The position numbers and the translations under genes were made by a program. A model generated the notes under the pieces. It was not told where the DNA came from. It was given only the letters and a program-made list of their open reading frames with translations, and searched no databases. Of a stretch of 64,000 nucleotides of DNA, positions 34,664 to 46,989 are shown in pieces; position 1 is the first letter of the stretch, and each line of letters opens with the position of its first letter. The DNA is from Mytilus californianus (lineage: Eukaryota > Mollusca > Bivalvia > Mytilida > Mytilidae): positions 136,449,635-136,513,634 of the forward strand of contig NW_026262668.1 in the NCBI RefSeq assembly GCF_021869535.1, in the 5' to 3' direction.

Positions 34664-34699
34664 TCGAATGAAAAAAGTTAAAATGCAAAATAAGGTACA

Positions 34700-34915
34700 A
34701 AGTTGGTGAGCTTACCGTTCTAGAGTACCTGTGATCACCACAGGTTTTCGAGGGGTTCGTGTTACTCAGCCTTTAAATATTCTATGGAGTATTATTTGGA
34801 CTTAGTCGTCTCTCTGTCGTTTTTCATTTTATTGCAAAGGCTTTGTCAGTTTCTCTTGGACTTATGAGTTTTGAATGTTATCTTGGTAAAGTCTACTCTT
34901 TTCTAATGTTTAATC
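34700..34915 (+). repeat. SINE-like dispersed repeat, family E, diverged
   Basis: GGGGTTCGTGTTACTCAGCC, then a decayed middle and GGACTTATGAGTTTTGAATG, ending near CTACTCTTTTCTAA. It carries the same GAGCTTACCGTTCT-type leader as the copies at 32895 and 35735. Confidence 0.55.
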
Positions 34916-35734
34916 AAACATTCACCTAAGTGAAATTTAGACATTTGTATGAATCTATTAAAGTTGTTCCTTTGTTCCTAGCGACTAATTCAATTAAATC
35001 TTCCGAAGTGTTTACGTCAAAAACTATTTTCTTGTGGACACGACTTCGTCAGTAGAACCACATTTAACAATAATGACACAAATTGTCATTTTTTGAAGCC
35101 AAACAATACACTATTTTGTCCTCTGAAGAATACAAGTCTTAATCTAACCTGTATAGGCCTAACTTATCCAAAGGGTATCTGTCTACTTTTAGATTTACTA
35201 TCGAACAAGGAACGGAACCGCTTTCACTATGCACAATTTAAATATCCTGTTAGTATGACAGATATGCCACCAATATATAGACGTTGTTATGAATAGAAAA
35301 TAAAATAAAACATAAAAACAATATCATTTTAATACTGTATTTGGAGTACACTTTATTTTAATACTTAATTTGAAGTTCAATGCACTTCATCTTGGAGATT
35401 GTAAGAAAATACTAAGTGGGCTAGATAAATCACATATATAAAAAAAGAAACAAAACAAGGACTATGGTAGAAACTTGATATTCTTCATGGCACATATCAA
35501 AGAAAGAGAAACAGAACTTTGGCAAAAAAAAAAACTGGTAGTCTACAAGATCAGTATTCTGCTAGCAATGTCATTGTGTACATGTTAAGATCGATTGAAG
35601 TAATAAATCTTCAAACATCTGTAACATAAAACATTACGATTATGTAAGTTTGTAAGAGTGTTAGCTGTGGCTGTCCTCGAATGTAATCTTCCGAATTAGA
35701 CTTATCACAGGGTTTTTTACATTAGCAAAACGAC
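34916..35734. other. Non-coding stretch, nothing recognised
   Basis: No gene, RNA or repeat supported; the frame 35093-35296 has no family-like features. Confidence 0.45.
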
Positions 35735-35962
35735 GATTAACACACGTCGAACAGGATATTCTTACTCTTCTGGAACACCTGAAATAACCCCCGGTTATTG
35801 GTGGGGATCGTGTTGCTTAGTCTTTAGTTTCCTATATTGTGTTTTGTATACTGTTGTTTGTCTTTTAGTCTTTTTTCTTTTTGTTTGCAACGGCGCTGTC
35901 AATTTATTTTCGACTTATGAGTTAGAATGCCCCTAGGGGGTTTTTCGTCTTTCTTTTAGCAA
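35735..35962 (+). repeat. SINE-like dispersed repeat, family E
   Basis: Leader CAGGATATTCTTACTCTTCT, then TCGTGTTGCTTAGTCTTTAG, CAACGGCGCTGTCAATTTAT and an altered 3' end. Confidence 0.65.
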
Positions 35963-36179
35963 ACATTTGAAGGTTTTCCTTTCCATTTAACTAGGTAGTA
36001 AGTAGTGTTTCGTTTCCTTATTTAAGTCGATTTATGAAATTTTAAAATGTTTTAATTATCTACCGAAAATTTTTTGTTTTACATGAAATTGTGTTTCTTG
36101 CAAATTTTCAAATAATAACAAAGTTAAAAATCCCAGTTGGTACGATATTCACGGGCTTACGTTTCCTTTCATGACTTTA

Positions 36180-36720
36180 TTGATTGCGGGTTTCTATAGG
36201 ACTCTATTGCACTAAATGTTTCAAATGGTTAATCCTTTCGGTTGTTTCACGGACACCATCATGATTCGGTTAATTGTTATAGAACATCTGTGTCACAGAA
36301 GACCACGGTTATTCAACTTGTCGTTACCACAATACTATTCGCTTGGTTTTTACAGTGACATAACAGGTCTAACTAATAGCTGTACAATTGAGAGTAAACA
36401 TAATATAGTATACTATAGTGAATAAAGGCAACAGTAGTATACCGCTGTTCAAAAGTTAAAAATCTATTAAGAGAAAAACAAATCCGCGTAACAAACTAAA
36501 ACAGAGGGAAATTCATCAACTATAAAACAATGGAACAACAGAAACACTAAACTGCAACAAAAACAAACGCCAACATACATAGAATCGAACTATTTGATAA
36601 CAACTGCCATATTTCTGACTTGGTACAGGACATTTTAACAAAAAAAGGTGGGTTGAACCTGGTTTTATGGCTAGCCAAACCTCTCGCTTATATGACAATG
36701 TTAAAAATGACAACAATATG
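36180..36720 (+). repeat. Composite of two dispersed repeats, including family C
   Basis: A block with CATCTGTGTCACAGAAGACC (also near 27600) leads into a family C copy starting GAATAAAGGCAACAGTAGTA at 36419, which continues to GGTGGGTTGAACCTGG and AGCCAAACCTCTCGC near 36690. It is the inverted counterpart of 6945-7240. The minus frames 36516-36755 and 36688-36879 are incidental. Confidence 0.6.
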
Positions 36721-37780
36721 TGACAGGAATATAGTACAAACAAACGCAAGAACACTCAGCAGAGAGAAATGCATATATAAATAATAGTACATAACAACAT
36801 GTAAACCACAGAATAAAAACGGACAACACAAACAGTGACGTATTTTTAAGACGTGTATATAATCTTGAAATTCATACAATTATATGGAATATTAAATTAA
36901 CATAATGACATATACAGACTTTTCCGATACATTAAGTTACAGAAGATATTAATACTAGGGTGTACAAAAATGAAATCAACACTAAACACTGTCTTCAGTC
37001 CAAAGTGCTTAGCTAAATAATCACATTGATTTAGATATAATGATTGCAATGATTACAATGATTTAGTGGAAAAATTGACAAAGTTTCTGTTTATATGCAA
37101 ATACTATCATTATTGATGATTTGAGACCTATCATTTTAATAGTACAGAGAGCTTAGCATGTGAAACAGTATGTGATGTATTTGATTATACAAAGATTGTT
37201 AAAACCCTTCATGTCTTACGAAGAAACAATGATAGACATAATTGTAACAAGTACACCAAATTCATATCAAAACATGACTTAACTTTACTGTTGATACTTT
37301 CATAATTTGAATAATATTTATTCTCCTCAAACGATAGTAGTGAAGCATCATATTTACTGCTCTTTGCGTCTGTCAGTACGTTCGAAATTATTTTCGTCCG
37401 TTCGATTTCATGTTTAAGTTGTTGGTTAACTTTCAACTTAGTACACACATTAATTATGATGTGAATTTATTATAATATATGCCGAATTACGGTAAAGACT
37501 CTAATTTCACGGTCATTGAACATGAAAATTTTACAGTATGATACCAGTATATTCTCAGAATAATATTTGGTTTAACGTAATTTACCATGAAGTTGTGTCA
37601 CATTAGTTAGTAACTAAATGCACTTGTTTATGATGATGTGAATTTCTTTCTGACGGGTTTGCTAAATTATGGTAATGAGCACAAATCATTTGTTCACTGA
37701 ACGAAAATATTAGCACAAGCAGCGCATTGTGTCATATAACACATATTTTTGTTATTTTGCTGTCTTAGATCTTTAGTTAC
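36721..37780. other. Non-coding stretch with a weak 90-bp direct duplication
   Basis: TATGATGTGAATTTATTATA (37455) and GATGATGTGAATTTCTTTCT (37633) head two similar segments, each continuing to a GAATTACGGTAA / AAATTATGGTAA block. No gene recognised. Confidence 0.4.
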
Positions 37781-37839
37781 CAGTATAGTCGTCTGATATG
37801 TAATTTTAACGTCTGCGTCCTACTCCCGATTGTGACATT

Positions 37840-38125
37840 TTAACTGAGTGTGAATTTGCATGGCGGTTGATGAATGCAGAGGTGGAGACACTTGCCCTGT
37901 CGACGCATCTATTCTTGCTCGTTTTGTCATACAATTGGGAGGTAAAACCAGCTATAAAACCAGGTTTAACCCACCATATTCTTCGGAAAATGCCTGTACC
38001 AAGTCAGGAATTTGACAATTGTTTTCCATTCGTTCCGTTGGTTGATAAAACATAAAGTTTGTTTTTGTCAGTTTGTATGGATTCATCCTTTTTGAATTCA
38101 ATTTGGAGGTCGGTGTTTGGAGTTC
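37840..38125 (+). repeat. Dispersed repeat, Penelope-tail-like variant
   Basis: TTTGTCATACAATTGGGAGG, AACCAGGTTTAACCCACCAT, GCCTGTACCAAGTCAGGAAT and GTCAGTTTGTATGGATTCAT. Same variant as 32265. The frame 37867-38055 is incidental. Confidence 0.55.
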
Positions 38126-40020
38126 ATGAAATGTGTTTTTTATTACCTTGACTGGCTCTTCCTAATTGATTATCGAGATTTGAACATCAGTAAACTACTT
38201 TTTTTAAGTTGGAAGGACATGTACCAAAAACATACTTTTTAAACACTTCAGAGGTGTTAAAGTTTATAAGGAATTATATCAAATTTGAAAAGTTTGAACA
38301 ACGTATACAGCATACACACATTTAGAAACTGCATATGTAAAAGAAAAGGCACTCTCAAAGCAATGATGAAATTGAAATCGAATATATGCTCAAAAAACGT
38401 TATAAGCAAGAAAAAATAACATGATAAATATTTACACCATAGATATGAACAGAAACGACAAGGCAAGAAACTTAGTAACAAAATTTAGAAGAAACCTATT
38501 AAAAACTGTATCTTTGAATGGACAGCAGAGTTTCAAAAATTGACAAATTTTTATTCAACCATTTTGGATTTTTGTCAACAAAGCTGTTTAAACAAACAAT
38601 AAGATAACACAAAATGAAAATGATAATAATCGTAAATGATTCATTCCCCCCGAAAAATTCAATCCCGCTCAAGCACCTTCATATCAAAATAAGAATCGTA
38701 CTCTTGATAAGAAACCATACGCTGGCTGCATTAACTAAATGCATTAAAAGCCATACAAGAACAGATGATGGATTAGAAAATTGAAGCTATAATCATCTTC
38801 TATCTGCTGTCTGTTATGGTTCAAACAATACTATTGAAAATAATTGAAGTCTAAAGAGGAAACCTGATTTTTACAGGATATTTTAATGGACCCGTCGTAA
38901 GCGTTCCGCTGTTTGCCTATTAATTTACTATTAGAGAAATTAAACCTTATTATCTTTTAGAAAATTCTTTAAAATTGATAAACAATGAATTTAGGGAAAA
39001 AAACCAGAAAACAGCACAGATAAATTCGTTATCTTTTTATCGTCATTGGGATAAAATATCTTCATTAGTTCTAAAATTTTCTATTCAGTGTCATGTTTTT
39101 TTTTTAATTTAAAATAAATGATGATTTTAATTTGTTCAGGATAGTACACTTACTAATTATATTAATGACCATACATTTATTTTGTGATTCAGACATCGAA
39201 AAAGTCGTTTGACATTAAACATGATAGTTTAACGCAAATCAATTGGTTATTGGTTCATTAAACGAAAGCCATTCAAACAAATTCTAGGCAATTGTATATG
39301 GCAAAAACACAATATATATATATAAGTCTTGAGATTTGCGTAACGGTAGGAATATAAGGTGATAATATACAAAGAGAATGTTATAAAATCGTGTTTAACA
39401 ATATTTTCGCTTAACAAATAGGCTTCGTCAGTGTCAATAATATTTATCAAATGTAGAACAATACTAGTTGTTTATGTTTAAAAAAAATAGCTCAGTAATA
39501 CAGGAAAGTTTGATACTATCGATTTGATCCGAAATCTTGAACCTCTTCCAACAAAACAGATTTCAATACTATATTAACGTGGCTGTGTATCTGTACATCC
39601 ACTATTGTTATTCTCTGTGTACATATCTATAAAATAACAGAAGAGCACTTCTATTACACTGCTTGTACTTCCTGTTGATGCCGTTTGAATGAAGTACATT
39701 TACTTTTTTATCAAGAAACTTTCCCTAAGCTCTCGCTGGGTATCATTCCAGTTAATGTTTTTATTCAATCAGTAGGACTTTCATGCAGTTAAATACATCA
39801 AGTGTATGATCCGACTGTCTGGTATGCTAGCTAACTTGGAGAAGTGGCTTCTCAGACATATCACTTCTATATCCATTCAGGATTTTGTGAAAAGGTTGCT
39901 TTGACACACCAACTTATTGGAGGCAACAAACTAAGCATTGTAGAATGTAAATAATATTAATACTATTGCAGGTCACATTGCAACATATCCTATTTTTGGT
40001 GGCGTTACTGTGGAATGTTG
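38126..40020. other. 1.9 kb of non-coding AT-rich DNA
   Basis: No repeat, RNA or coding family recognised; two minus frames (38257-38481 and 39247-39450) are low-complexity hydrophobic translations. Confidence 0.45.
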
Positions 40021-40129
40021 ATGAATGATGCATATGTGGCCTACAGATGTTTCATTCTCCTTACTTGCGGAGTATATCGTCTATTCCAGACGATCCGGTA
40101 CATATTAAATTTGTTGGTTGGTCTTTTTT

Positions 40130-40300
40130 AAATATATATAATTCGTCTCAAATTTATCCCAACAATGCTAGATCTACCAGTTTGCCTTATCAATTGTTTG
40201 TTCCTACCTCATCGGTATTCAAACCCTTGCGTCTGTAATATCGCGGCAACACCACTTGCACTGTGTCCAGCGCCCTAGACAACTCGATTATCTCGGCTAT
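40130..40300 (-). repeat. tRNA-derived SINE, degenerate copy
   Basis: Shares CAACAATGCTAGATCTA, TGTTTGTTCCT and GTCCAGCGCCCTAGAC with the better-preserved copy at 40500-40670. Box B has decayed (GGTATTCAAACCC on plus). Confidence 0.5.
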
Positions 40301-40499
40301 ATAAAAATAAGCTTTCGTTAGTCGAGTAATGCCTTTCCTCGTCGGTTTTATCTAGGTTGTAACACATTACATGATATATAGTGGCAAGTAGATGGTGTAC
40401 CTTTCAGATCAGCTATGTTTTGTCGGTCGTTCAGGATAATAATGTTACTTGCCATGCCACCACATCGAAATATAATTCTATTATATACGTTTTTTTTCA

Positions 40500-40670
40500 T
40501 ATCTTAATATCTTATCCAACAATGTTAGGTCTAATAATTTGCGTAAGCAGATGTTTGTTCTTCTTTCAGCGGGATTCGAACCCCTGTTTCTGTGAAATCG
40601 TGGCATCTGTGTCCAGCGCCCTAGACCACTCGACACACAAGACTTTTAGATTAGCTATGTATATATATTA
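40500..40670 (-). repeat. tRNA-derived SINE with intact box A and box B
   Basis: On the minus strand, GTCGAGTGGTCTAGGGCGCT (box A region) is followed by GGGGTTCGAATCCCGC (box B), typical of a tRNA-Leu-like promoter. The flanks do not complete an acceptor stem, and the diverged sister copy 370 bp away shares sequence beyond the tRNA-like part, so it is a SINE. The plus frame 40381-40737 runs across it. Confidence 0.65.
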
Positions 40671-41055
40671 TCACATTTGTTTTACTTGTTCCGGAAAAGA
40701 GAGAAATGTGTTGATGATGTTAATGTTCAATAATTGATTTTCAATTTAATTTTGGGAAACACGTATAATATATGCGAAAAAGCTCTAGGGAAATTGAATA
40801 TTTAAAACGAATTAGAAAATACTTAAACAGACTAAAAATCTTCCTAATTATTATTCTTTCAAAGTTTTGTCCCATTACTATGCACTTTTGTAGAAAACAA
40901 AAAATAAAAGTAGGGGGAAAATCCGGTATACTAGATGTATATTCGATGATTACGATAATGATACATTCGAAATTTTATATGACATTACAATAATTCAAAG
41001 TGAAATTAAAAGAATTTAGACATTAGAAAAACAGCAGATATAGCCAAGGTAAGAA

Positions 41056-41130
41056 AAAACCAAGTTACACCATAACATCTTTCAGATACAGTGCTGCACA
41101 AATCTGGAATGAACTGGCACGTTACTGAAC
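41056..41130 (+). pseudogene. LINE ORF2 C-terminal scrap
   Basis: One plus frame reads YTITSFRYSAAQIWNELARY before a stop. It recalls the conserved C-terminal sequence (…FR.SA…WN.LP…) that follows the reverse transcriptase in CR1/Jockey-type LINEs. Very short, hence tentative. Confidence 0.4.
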
Positions 41131-41154
41131 AAAAAACAAATTTAATATACTTAA

Positions 41155-41225
41155 CAAACGACAACCACTAAATTACTGGCTCCTGACTTGGGACAGGCAC
41201 AAACAGAATGTGACGGGTTTAAACT
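41155..41225 (-). repeat. SINE-like dispersed repeat, family A, 5' part only
   Basis: CGACAACCACTAAATTACTG, GGCTCCTGACTTGGGACAGG and AGAATGTGACGGGTTTAAA. This keeps the end opposite to that kept by the short 5'-truncated fragments. Confidence 0.55.
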
Positions 41226-41544
41226 AGTTTGTTTGTGCCAAACCCTCCCTTATCCTGTGACAGTGGTGTACCAATACAGCAAGGACTATTTTACTGAGTG
41301 TGAGTGTGCATGGTGGGTGTTGTATAATAATCTGTAGACTCTTAGCCTGTCCACGCACCCGTTTTCGCTCCTTCAGGAGCTCGTGCAATTCTCTAAGTTT
41401 CTATTTGTAGCCTCGATTTGTCTCTTTTAAATCGATTTACCAGATTTTGGACATCGGTAAACTACCATAGCCTTAATTAAGAAAGCTATATGTTTATATG
41501 AATTTATATATTATGAGTTGTTTCAACAATAAAAAAAACTAGAA

Positions 41545-41885
41545 GTCTCGATACAAAGTATTAAAAGCGTGATAAACTTCTTGTTAGAAGCAATAATATA
41601 CAATCCAATTAAAACACAATAATAACTATGCTTTATCACTATTATCTGAAGTCATGAGATCAAAGGACTAACCAGGTAGAATTAATTTATTTTGATTATG
41701 TTGTTGGCAGCTCTAGAATGGTTATTCATTACTCAAATTCAATCATTGTATGTCCAGGAAACCTATCATGTACTGGTCGTTTTTAGGTTATTAAACGTAA
41801 GCTTAATTGAGTTTGTATGCTGCCGTAAGTGCTCTTCTCCATATGTATTTACAAATTCTGTAAAATAATTGATTAAACGACAAAA
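41545..41885 (+). repeat. Local segmental duplication, left copy
   Basis: Co-linear with 42140-42510. Shared blocks in order: CGATACAAA, AGTGATAAACTTCTT-like, CCAATTAAAACACAATAAT, AGATCAAAG, ACAGCTC-like, TATGTCCAGG, AACCTATCATG, CTTCTCCAT and AATTGA. Diverged by roughly a quarter by eye. Non-coding. Confidence 0.7.
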
Positions 41886-42139
41886 AGAGAGAAATATTGA
41901 ATGTGAAATGTCATAGATTTACAAAAAATGTAGTTTGGAATTCTTAAAGGACCGTAAAAAAACTTGGAATTGCAAAAATAGCTAATTTGACTGCAACTAA
42001 TCCATGGGCAATAGTTTGAATATGTTATGTCACATTTCCTGCAAACATTTTGAAACTGTATCTCATCTCATTAATGTTTAGTTAGATATATAGGTTTTTG
42101 AATTTTGTATTGAAGCTATTTCAGCTATAGAGAACAATA

Positions 42140-42510
42140 TGTTTCGATACAAATTAGTTAAAGAGTGATAAACTTCTTATCCGAAGGAATAATGCTATAC
42201 TTCAATTTATAATCCAATTAAAAACACAATAATCACTATGTTATATGACCATTATCCCGAGTCACGAGATCAAAGTATTAGACAGGTAGAAGTAATTAAT
42301 TTCGATTGGTTTGTTGACAGCTCAAGGATGGTCATTTATTACACAAATAACACTTTGCTATTCGTAATTCGTGGTATGTCCAGGGAACCTATCATGAAAC
42401 AGTCACGTTTAGTTAATAAAAGTATGCTTTATAGAAGTTGTATGATGCAGTTAATTATCTTCTCCATTTGATTTATGAACCCTGTTGAATAATTGACTTA
42501 TGATAAAAAG
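42140..42510 (+). repeat. Local segmental duplication, right copy
   Basis: Partner of 41545-41885, offset about 595 bp, same order and orientation. The plus frame 42238-42471 lies inside and is not conserved in the left copy. Confidence 0.7.
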
Positions 42511-42534
42511 TAAAATAACAAAAATACCGAATTC

Positions 42535-43255
42535 CAAGGAATATTCAAAACGGAAAGTCCTTTATTAAATGGCAAAATCAAAATCTCAAAGAGCAAAAAA
42601 ATATTTTTGACACTTCATAGATAAACGACAATTCTTCAAGGACCCTTGATTATAGAAAACACAAATTATCGGTTAATCCAAATTTTTAAATATCAACGAT
42701 GTTAGACGTGTGCCAAGGACAAACAATATTTGGATGCAATCAACAGTTAGTATCATAAGTGTCCTGCTCAGTAAATGCACAATAAACAAGATTGATACAG
42801 CGAAGTCTAACGGCATTATAAAAGAACTATCAATTTTTCTAACATTCCTTGGGGGCATAGCTTCCATTACACAAAAAGATCGTCGCTGATTTTCAAATTA
42901 TTTCAATCAATTCAAAATGTATAATTTGATATTCATTTAATCACATTTCTGTTCATTGAGACATTTATGTACGAAGGCAAACACAATAGTTTTGCTTAGA
43001 GATTTTCGCCACATGATTCAATTGTTAATCAAAAGACTACTTTCAATTGGAGGTACTCACAAAATAATTTGTGACAGACATTATGAATTTTAAAAGCAGG
43101 TTTTATCCTTTATTGAGTGTGAAACTGCGGATGATGCATGCACAGCACAACGATTACCCTACGGACGCAACCAGTCTCTCATTGTTTTGAGTTGATGTTT
43201 TAAGTATTGTGAATCGTGGTAATGAAGTATATGGATCTCATTCAGTTTTTGCAAT
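42535..43255. other. Non-coding stretch with a Penelope-tail scrap
   Basis: Near 42540-42600 the minus strand carries a scrap of the Penelope tail (ACTTTCCGTTTTGAAT on minus). The remainder shows nothing. Confidence 0.4.
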
Positions 43256-43257
43256 TG

Positions 43258-43410
43258 AAAAAAGTTAAACAACTCCAAGGCAAATTGAAAAATGAAAGTT
43301 ATTTATAAAATGGTAAAATCAAAAGCTTAAACACATCAAACGAATGGGAAAAAATTGTCATATTCCTAACTTGGTACAGGTATTTCCTAATGTAGAAACC
43401 ACTCATTTGT
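43258..43410 (-). repeat. Penelope-like 3' tail fragment
   Basis: Reverse complement of the tail blocks GTTTAAGCTTTTGATTTTAC, CCCATTCGTTTGATGTGT and CCTGTACCAAGTTAGGAATA. Confidence 0.55.
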
Positions 43411-45376
43411 ATTTTAAAGGGAATATTTAAAAGTAACTAAGAGCACATACAATAACATTGATTATTTTGAAGTCCAGAATCTCCCATTGTCTTCTCAAAG
43501 ATATGTTTTAAAAAATGATGAAAAATCGTTAAATTAAAAAGCTGACGATTGTATTCAGAAGATATGTGTTTACATGCTGGAATCTAATCAAGTGAATAGT
43601 AAAGACAAGGTAAATTGGTCAAGTCGTATGAAAGTTTTATTATTTACATTAAAAATAGTTAGAAATGAAAATGTTATATATATATGAGTACAAACATTGG
43701 GTAATTGATTGATTCATAACAGAAGCAATGCATTTGTTACGATTCCATTTGAACTGTGGGGTATTGCACGACATGAAATCACCAATAAATCTGAACGTGT
43801 AATAAAAGAACAAAGTTTGTTTTGTCTTTGATAAGGTTTTGTACGAATTCTGATTAATATAAATGCAATACATACCGGCCATTTGGGATTGACAATCGAT
43901 AACGTTCTATAGGAAGGCGACAGTAGTTTACCGATGTTCAATTCTCATAAATCGATCAAAAATACATATAAAGTAACCAAGGAAAACCCTGAGGATTGCA
44001 TAAACTCTAAAAGAAGCGATACCATGTGCAGTAATAGGGTAGGCGTCACACGCTATGCATGCTTCACCCACAAAATTCGAATGGACACTTAGTCAAAGTG
44101 TCACAATCGAGAATAGGACACAATCTGTAAGATAACATATGGTTTCGAAAGGTCTAAGACTGCGGAAACATGTTCCAGTTGAGACACAGATATATCACAT
44201 CTGTCAACCATTTTCTGATGTTGTGTCGATTTCTTTAAAACTGTTTTAGCATTTAGATAAAGCTATGCAACAGGTGCATCCGTATAAGAAATTCATAATA
44301 TATACGTCATTAAGTCTCTTGTGGATAGTTGTCTCATTGGCAATCGTACCATATCTCTAATTATATACATACCTGATAGTTCTACCTGATAGTTCTACAT
44401 ACATTTTAGATTATTTATGATGATGTAAAAAAATTTGTTGTGAAATAATAGAAAAACGGAAATACTATCTAGTGTTGAGTATTTAAACATACTTTACAAA
44501 ATTGAAAATACCAAAAAGGCAAAACAATTATATTTCAAATTGCAACTTCGTTGTGTTATGTCTCAAGCATTGTTTACCTGCCATACATTATTGCTTCTAT
44601 TAATTTTCCTGCTCTGAAATCTTCTTTTCTATTTCAACAAACCAATTACCTAAATTGTTATATAAAATTTTGTAACTTAATGAAGTCTACCTAACGGAAT
44701 GACGACTATGCATACATATAAACCAAAGGAGATGTAAATAAACCGTCAAACAGAATGAAGACAAACGCGACTCAAGACATCTAGATGTCAACGTATGGTC
44801 TACAAACTATAAGCCTGGTATGTTTGATGAGCTTCTATAATATCATATGTTTAGCTCCAAGACTAGACTAGTATGTGATTTACTGTCTGTATCTAATTTT
44901 GATTACTAATACTATACGTCATATGTCTTCAGTGTACTGTATAATTCACTCGACGGAAACAATCTACCTAACTGTTTACCTTGAATTTGACTGATCCCCT
45001 ATTTGCATATAAAACGCAACATTGTGTATCCGATGTTTTGCATGCTATCAATTTTGGCATATGAATGATAGCCTCATATAATACTCAATTGATTGAAATA
45101 TCTTATTAAATTATAACGCTTTAATTATGTATAAAATGGTACACCCTTTTCCTTTAATTATATTTGAGAAATATAGACGCTTCCACTGCATGTGTGATAG
45201 GATATTTCTCTACTCCAGACAGTTAAAATCTATCAAATTTAAAACGCGAGTCTTGCCGTGCCTTTTGAAATATTAAAAAGTTAACAGTCGAGAGTGGAGA
45301 CATATCGTAGTGCACGAGATTCATTGTTGTGATCTGTTTCTCAAATGATTTTTAAACGATATGTAGACAAAACTTT
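43411..45376. other. Mostly non-coding, with repeat scraps
   Basis: Contains a family C end near 43915-43960, a block with GTCACAATCGAGAATAGGAC near 44110, a 50-bp family A 3'-end fragment on plus at 44312-44362 (GATAGTTGTCTCATTGGCAA), and a doubled CTGATAGTTCTAC at 44371-44398. No gene recognised. Confidence 0.45.
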
Positions 45377-45452
45377 GTATTACCTATACTCCATGACTAA
45401 ATATAACAAAAACACAAATGTAAATTTGCCGACAGCCCGTCGAACGTGATAG
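45377..45452 (-). repeat. Terminal split repeat B2 (3' end of the element)
   Basis: 76 bp starting GTATTACCTATACTCC on plus. It differs from B1 at three positions, so the two copies have diverged little since insertion. Confidence 0.9.
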
Positions 45453-45778
45453 ACGCCGTATTTAATTTGTATCTCAAAAAATTTCCAGCAGTACACATTT
45501 TACAAATATTAAATATATACAATGTATTAAATATCAATGTATCAATAGTGTATTCGCTTATATTTCTGAATGTTTACCCTTCATATATTCAAGGCCGTCC
45601 AGGAAAAACCAACAATCATTATTTATATATGAATATGAATGGAAACCTGTATCCGATGCCCATGCTCTAGCCTATCTCAGGATAAAAGTGTCGGACCACA
45701 CCTTTAATTAGCAAATACGTATATAAATAAAAAAATCAGAAAAACAACTTAAATTGCAATCAGCAATTATAAAAAAGG

Positions 45779-45946
45779 AGCTTACTATGTTGAACGACGG
45801 CTAGAAAGTGAAGCACTTGAAAAAACACCAATATATCGTAACACAAAATTCGACTTCCTGATTGGTCAATTTTGTCATGCCTTATGAAAATGTAACGACA
45901 ATACAATATTTTCCCGCTTTACTATACGAACCGCGAGAAAATACAA
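45779..45946 (-). repeat. Internal split repeat A2
   Basis: 168 bp from AGCTTACTATGTTGAACG to GAGAAAATACAA on plus. It matches A1 except for a central indel difference (A1 is 13 bp shorter) and few substitutions. Confidence 0.9.
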
Positions 45947-46022
45947 GTATTACCTATATTCCATGACTAAATATAACTAAAACACAAATGTAAATTTGCC
46001 GACAGCCCGTCGAACATGATAG
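45947..46022 (-). repeat. Internal split repeat B1
   Basis: 76 bp, 73 identical to B2. Directly abuts A2, forming the inner junction that mirrors the circularised ends. Confidence 0.9.
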
Positions 46023-46060
46023 AATTATACAAAGAAAGGGTACACGATCCCAAATATGAA

Positions 46061-46985
46061 CTATAAACCTAAAACTTGAGAAATTTTCAAACGTTTTTCT
46101 ATAGAGTCTATGATATAACCATCTTTACCCGAGTCAGATTTCCATCTGTCGTGTTTTTTCAAACACCGTTCGCTAACGTCTGCGTAAGCAGCCACTGTGG
46201 CACCACCTGATCTGAACGAGTGAAGACCTATGTTACAACCAGGACGAATAATTCTGATTCTTTTAAGAAGACACTCTCTAGTCGCCGTGTAACTGAGTTT
46301 CTTATCCTTATTAATCAATTTACATAACTTCCCTGACCTATAGAAAGGACGAAATAAAAATTTATTTTCATGACTATTAAAACCAACCAAACGTGTGTAT
46401 TTAACTAACATATTATAGTGACATGCGATTGTAGAACCTTTTGATATAATCACTTCATTGCTTTGTCTGTATTGGTCATGTTTTGCTCTTACTTATATGT
46501 AAAATCAGAAAAGAATCTTGTATGTCAATGTCAAGAAAACGCAAAGAACTAAGCTCATCATATCTAAGGAAACCTGCAAAACAAAGTAGCATCAAAATCA
46601 AATCTCTTAACACAAGTAGATCAGAACAATTTTTGAACGTATCACAAAGTTCTATCAAAATGTCTGTAGTAACTTGATCTTTCTTGTTAGTCTTCTTTGG
46701 CGCAACTCTTTTAGACGCTTCTAGTATTGATGTAACAGTGTTCGTGGTAGGATCTTTTAAACCGTTGATTTCGTGTGCCCATTTTATACCATATATTGCA
46801 TTATACATCGGATGATAAGTGGAACCGTTGTTAACTAAGTCTGTAAGGACTAGTGCGACGTGCACTGGTTTAGCTGGCAAAGCAACATGTCCGTGAAGAG
46901 ATATAAAACGTTCCCATCTTTTGAAAGCATTAAAATAAGATTTGACTGTGTTTTCACTTCTGCTATTAATTAAAAGTTCACACAT
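46061..46985 (-). pseudogene. Retrotransposon tyrosine recombinase, one frameshift
   Basis: Two frames (46985-46476 and 46453-46061) form one recombinase of about 300 residues; a single extra base near 46475 splits it. The first half holds the core-binding domain (NSRSENTVKSYFNAFKRW) and the first catalytic Arg in GFLRYDELSSL. The second half holds HSFR (46222-46211), HDRW (46152-46141) and the nucleophile Tyr in DGYIID (46117-46115). This R-H-R-W-Y set is that of tyrosine recombinases, which integrate the circular cDNA. Apart from the frameshift all catalytic residues survive. Confidence 0.88.
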
Positions 46986-46989
46986 TTTT

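Noticed and set aside
40566..40645. Possible tRNA gene on the minus strand
   Set aside because: Box A and box B are good, but no acceptor or anticodon stem closes convincingly, and the diverged sister copy at 40130-40300 extends beyond the tRNA-like part, indicating a SINE.
40381..40737. 118-codon plus-strand ORF
   Set aside because: It crosses the tRNA-derived SINE antisense and has no domain-like features.
45446..45670. 74-codon plus-strand ORF inside the DIRS-like element
   Set aside because: Lies in the spacer between B2 and A2 on the antisense strand, AT-rich and unlike any element protein.
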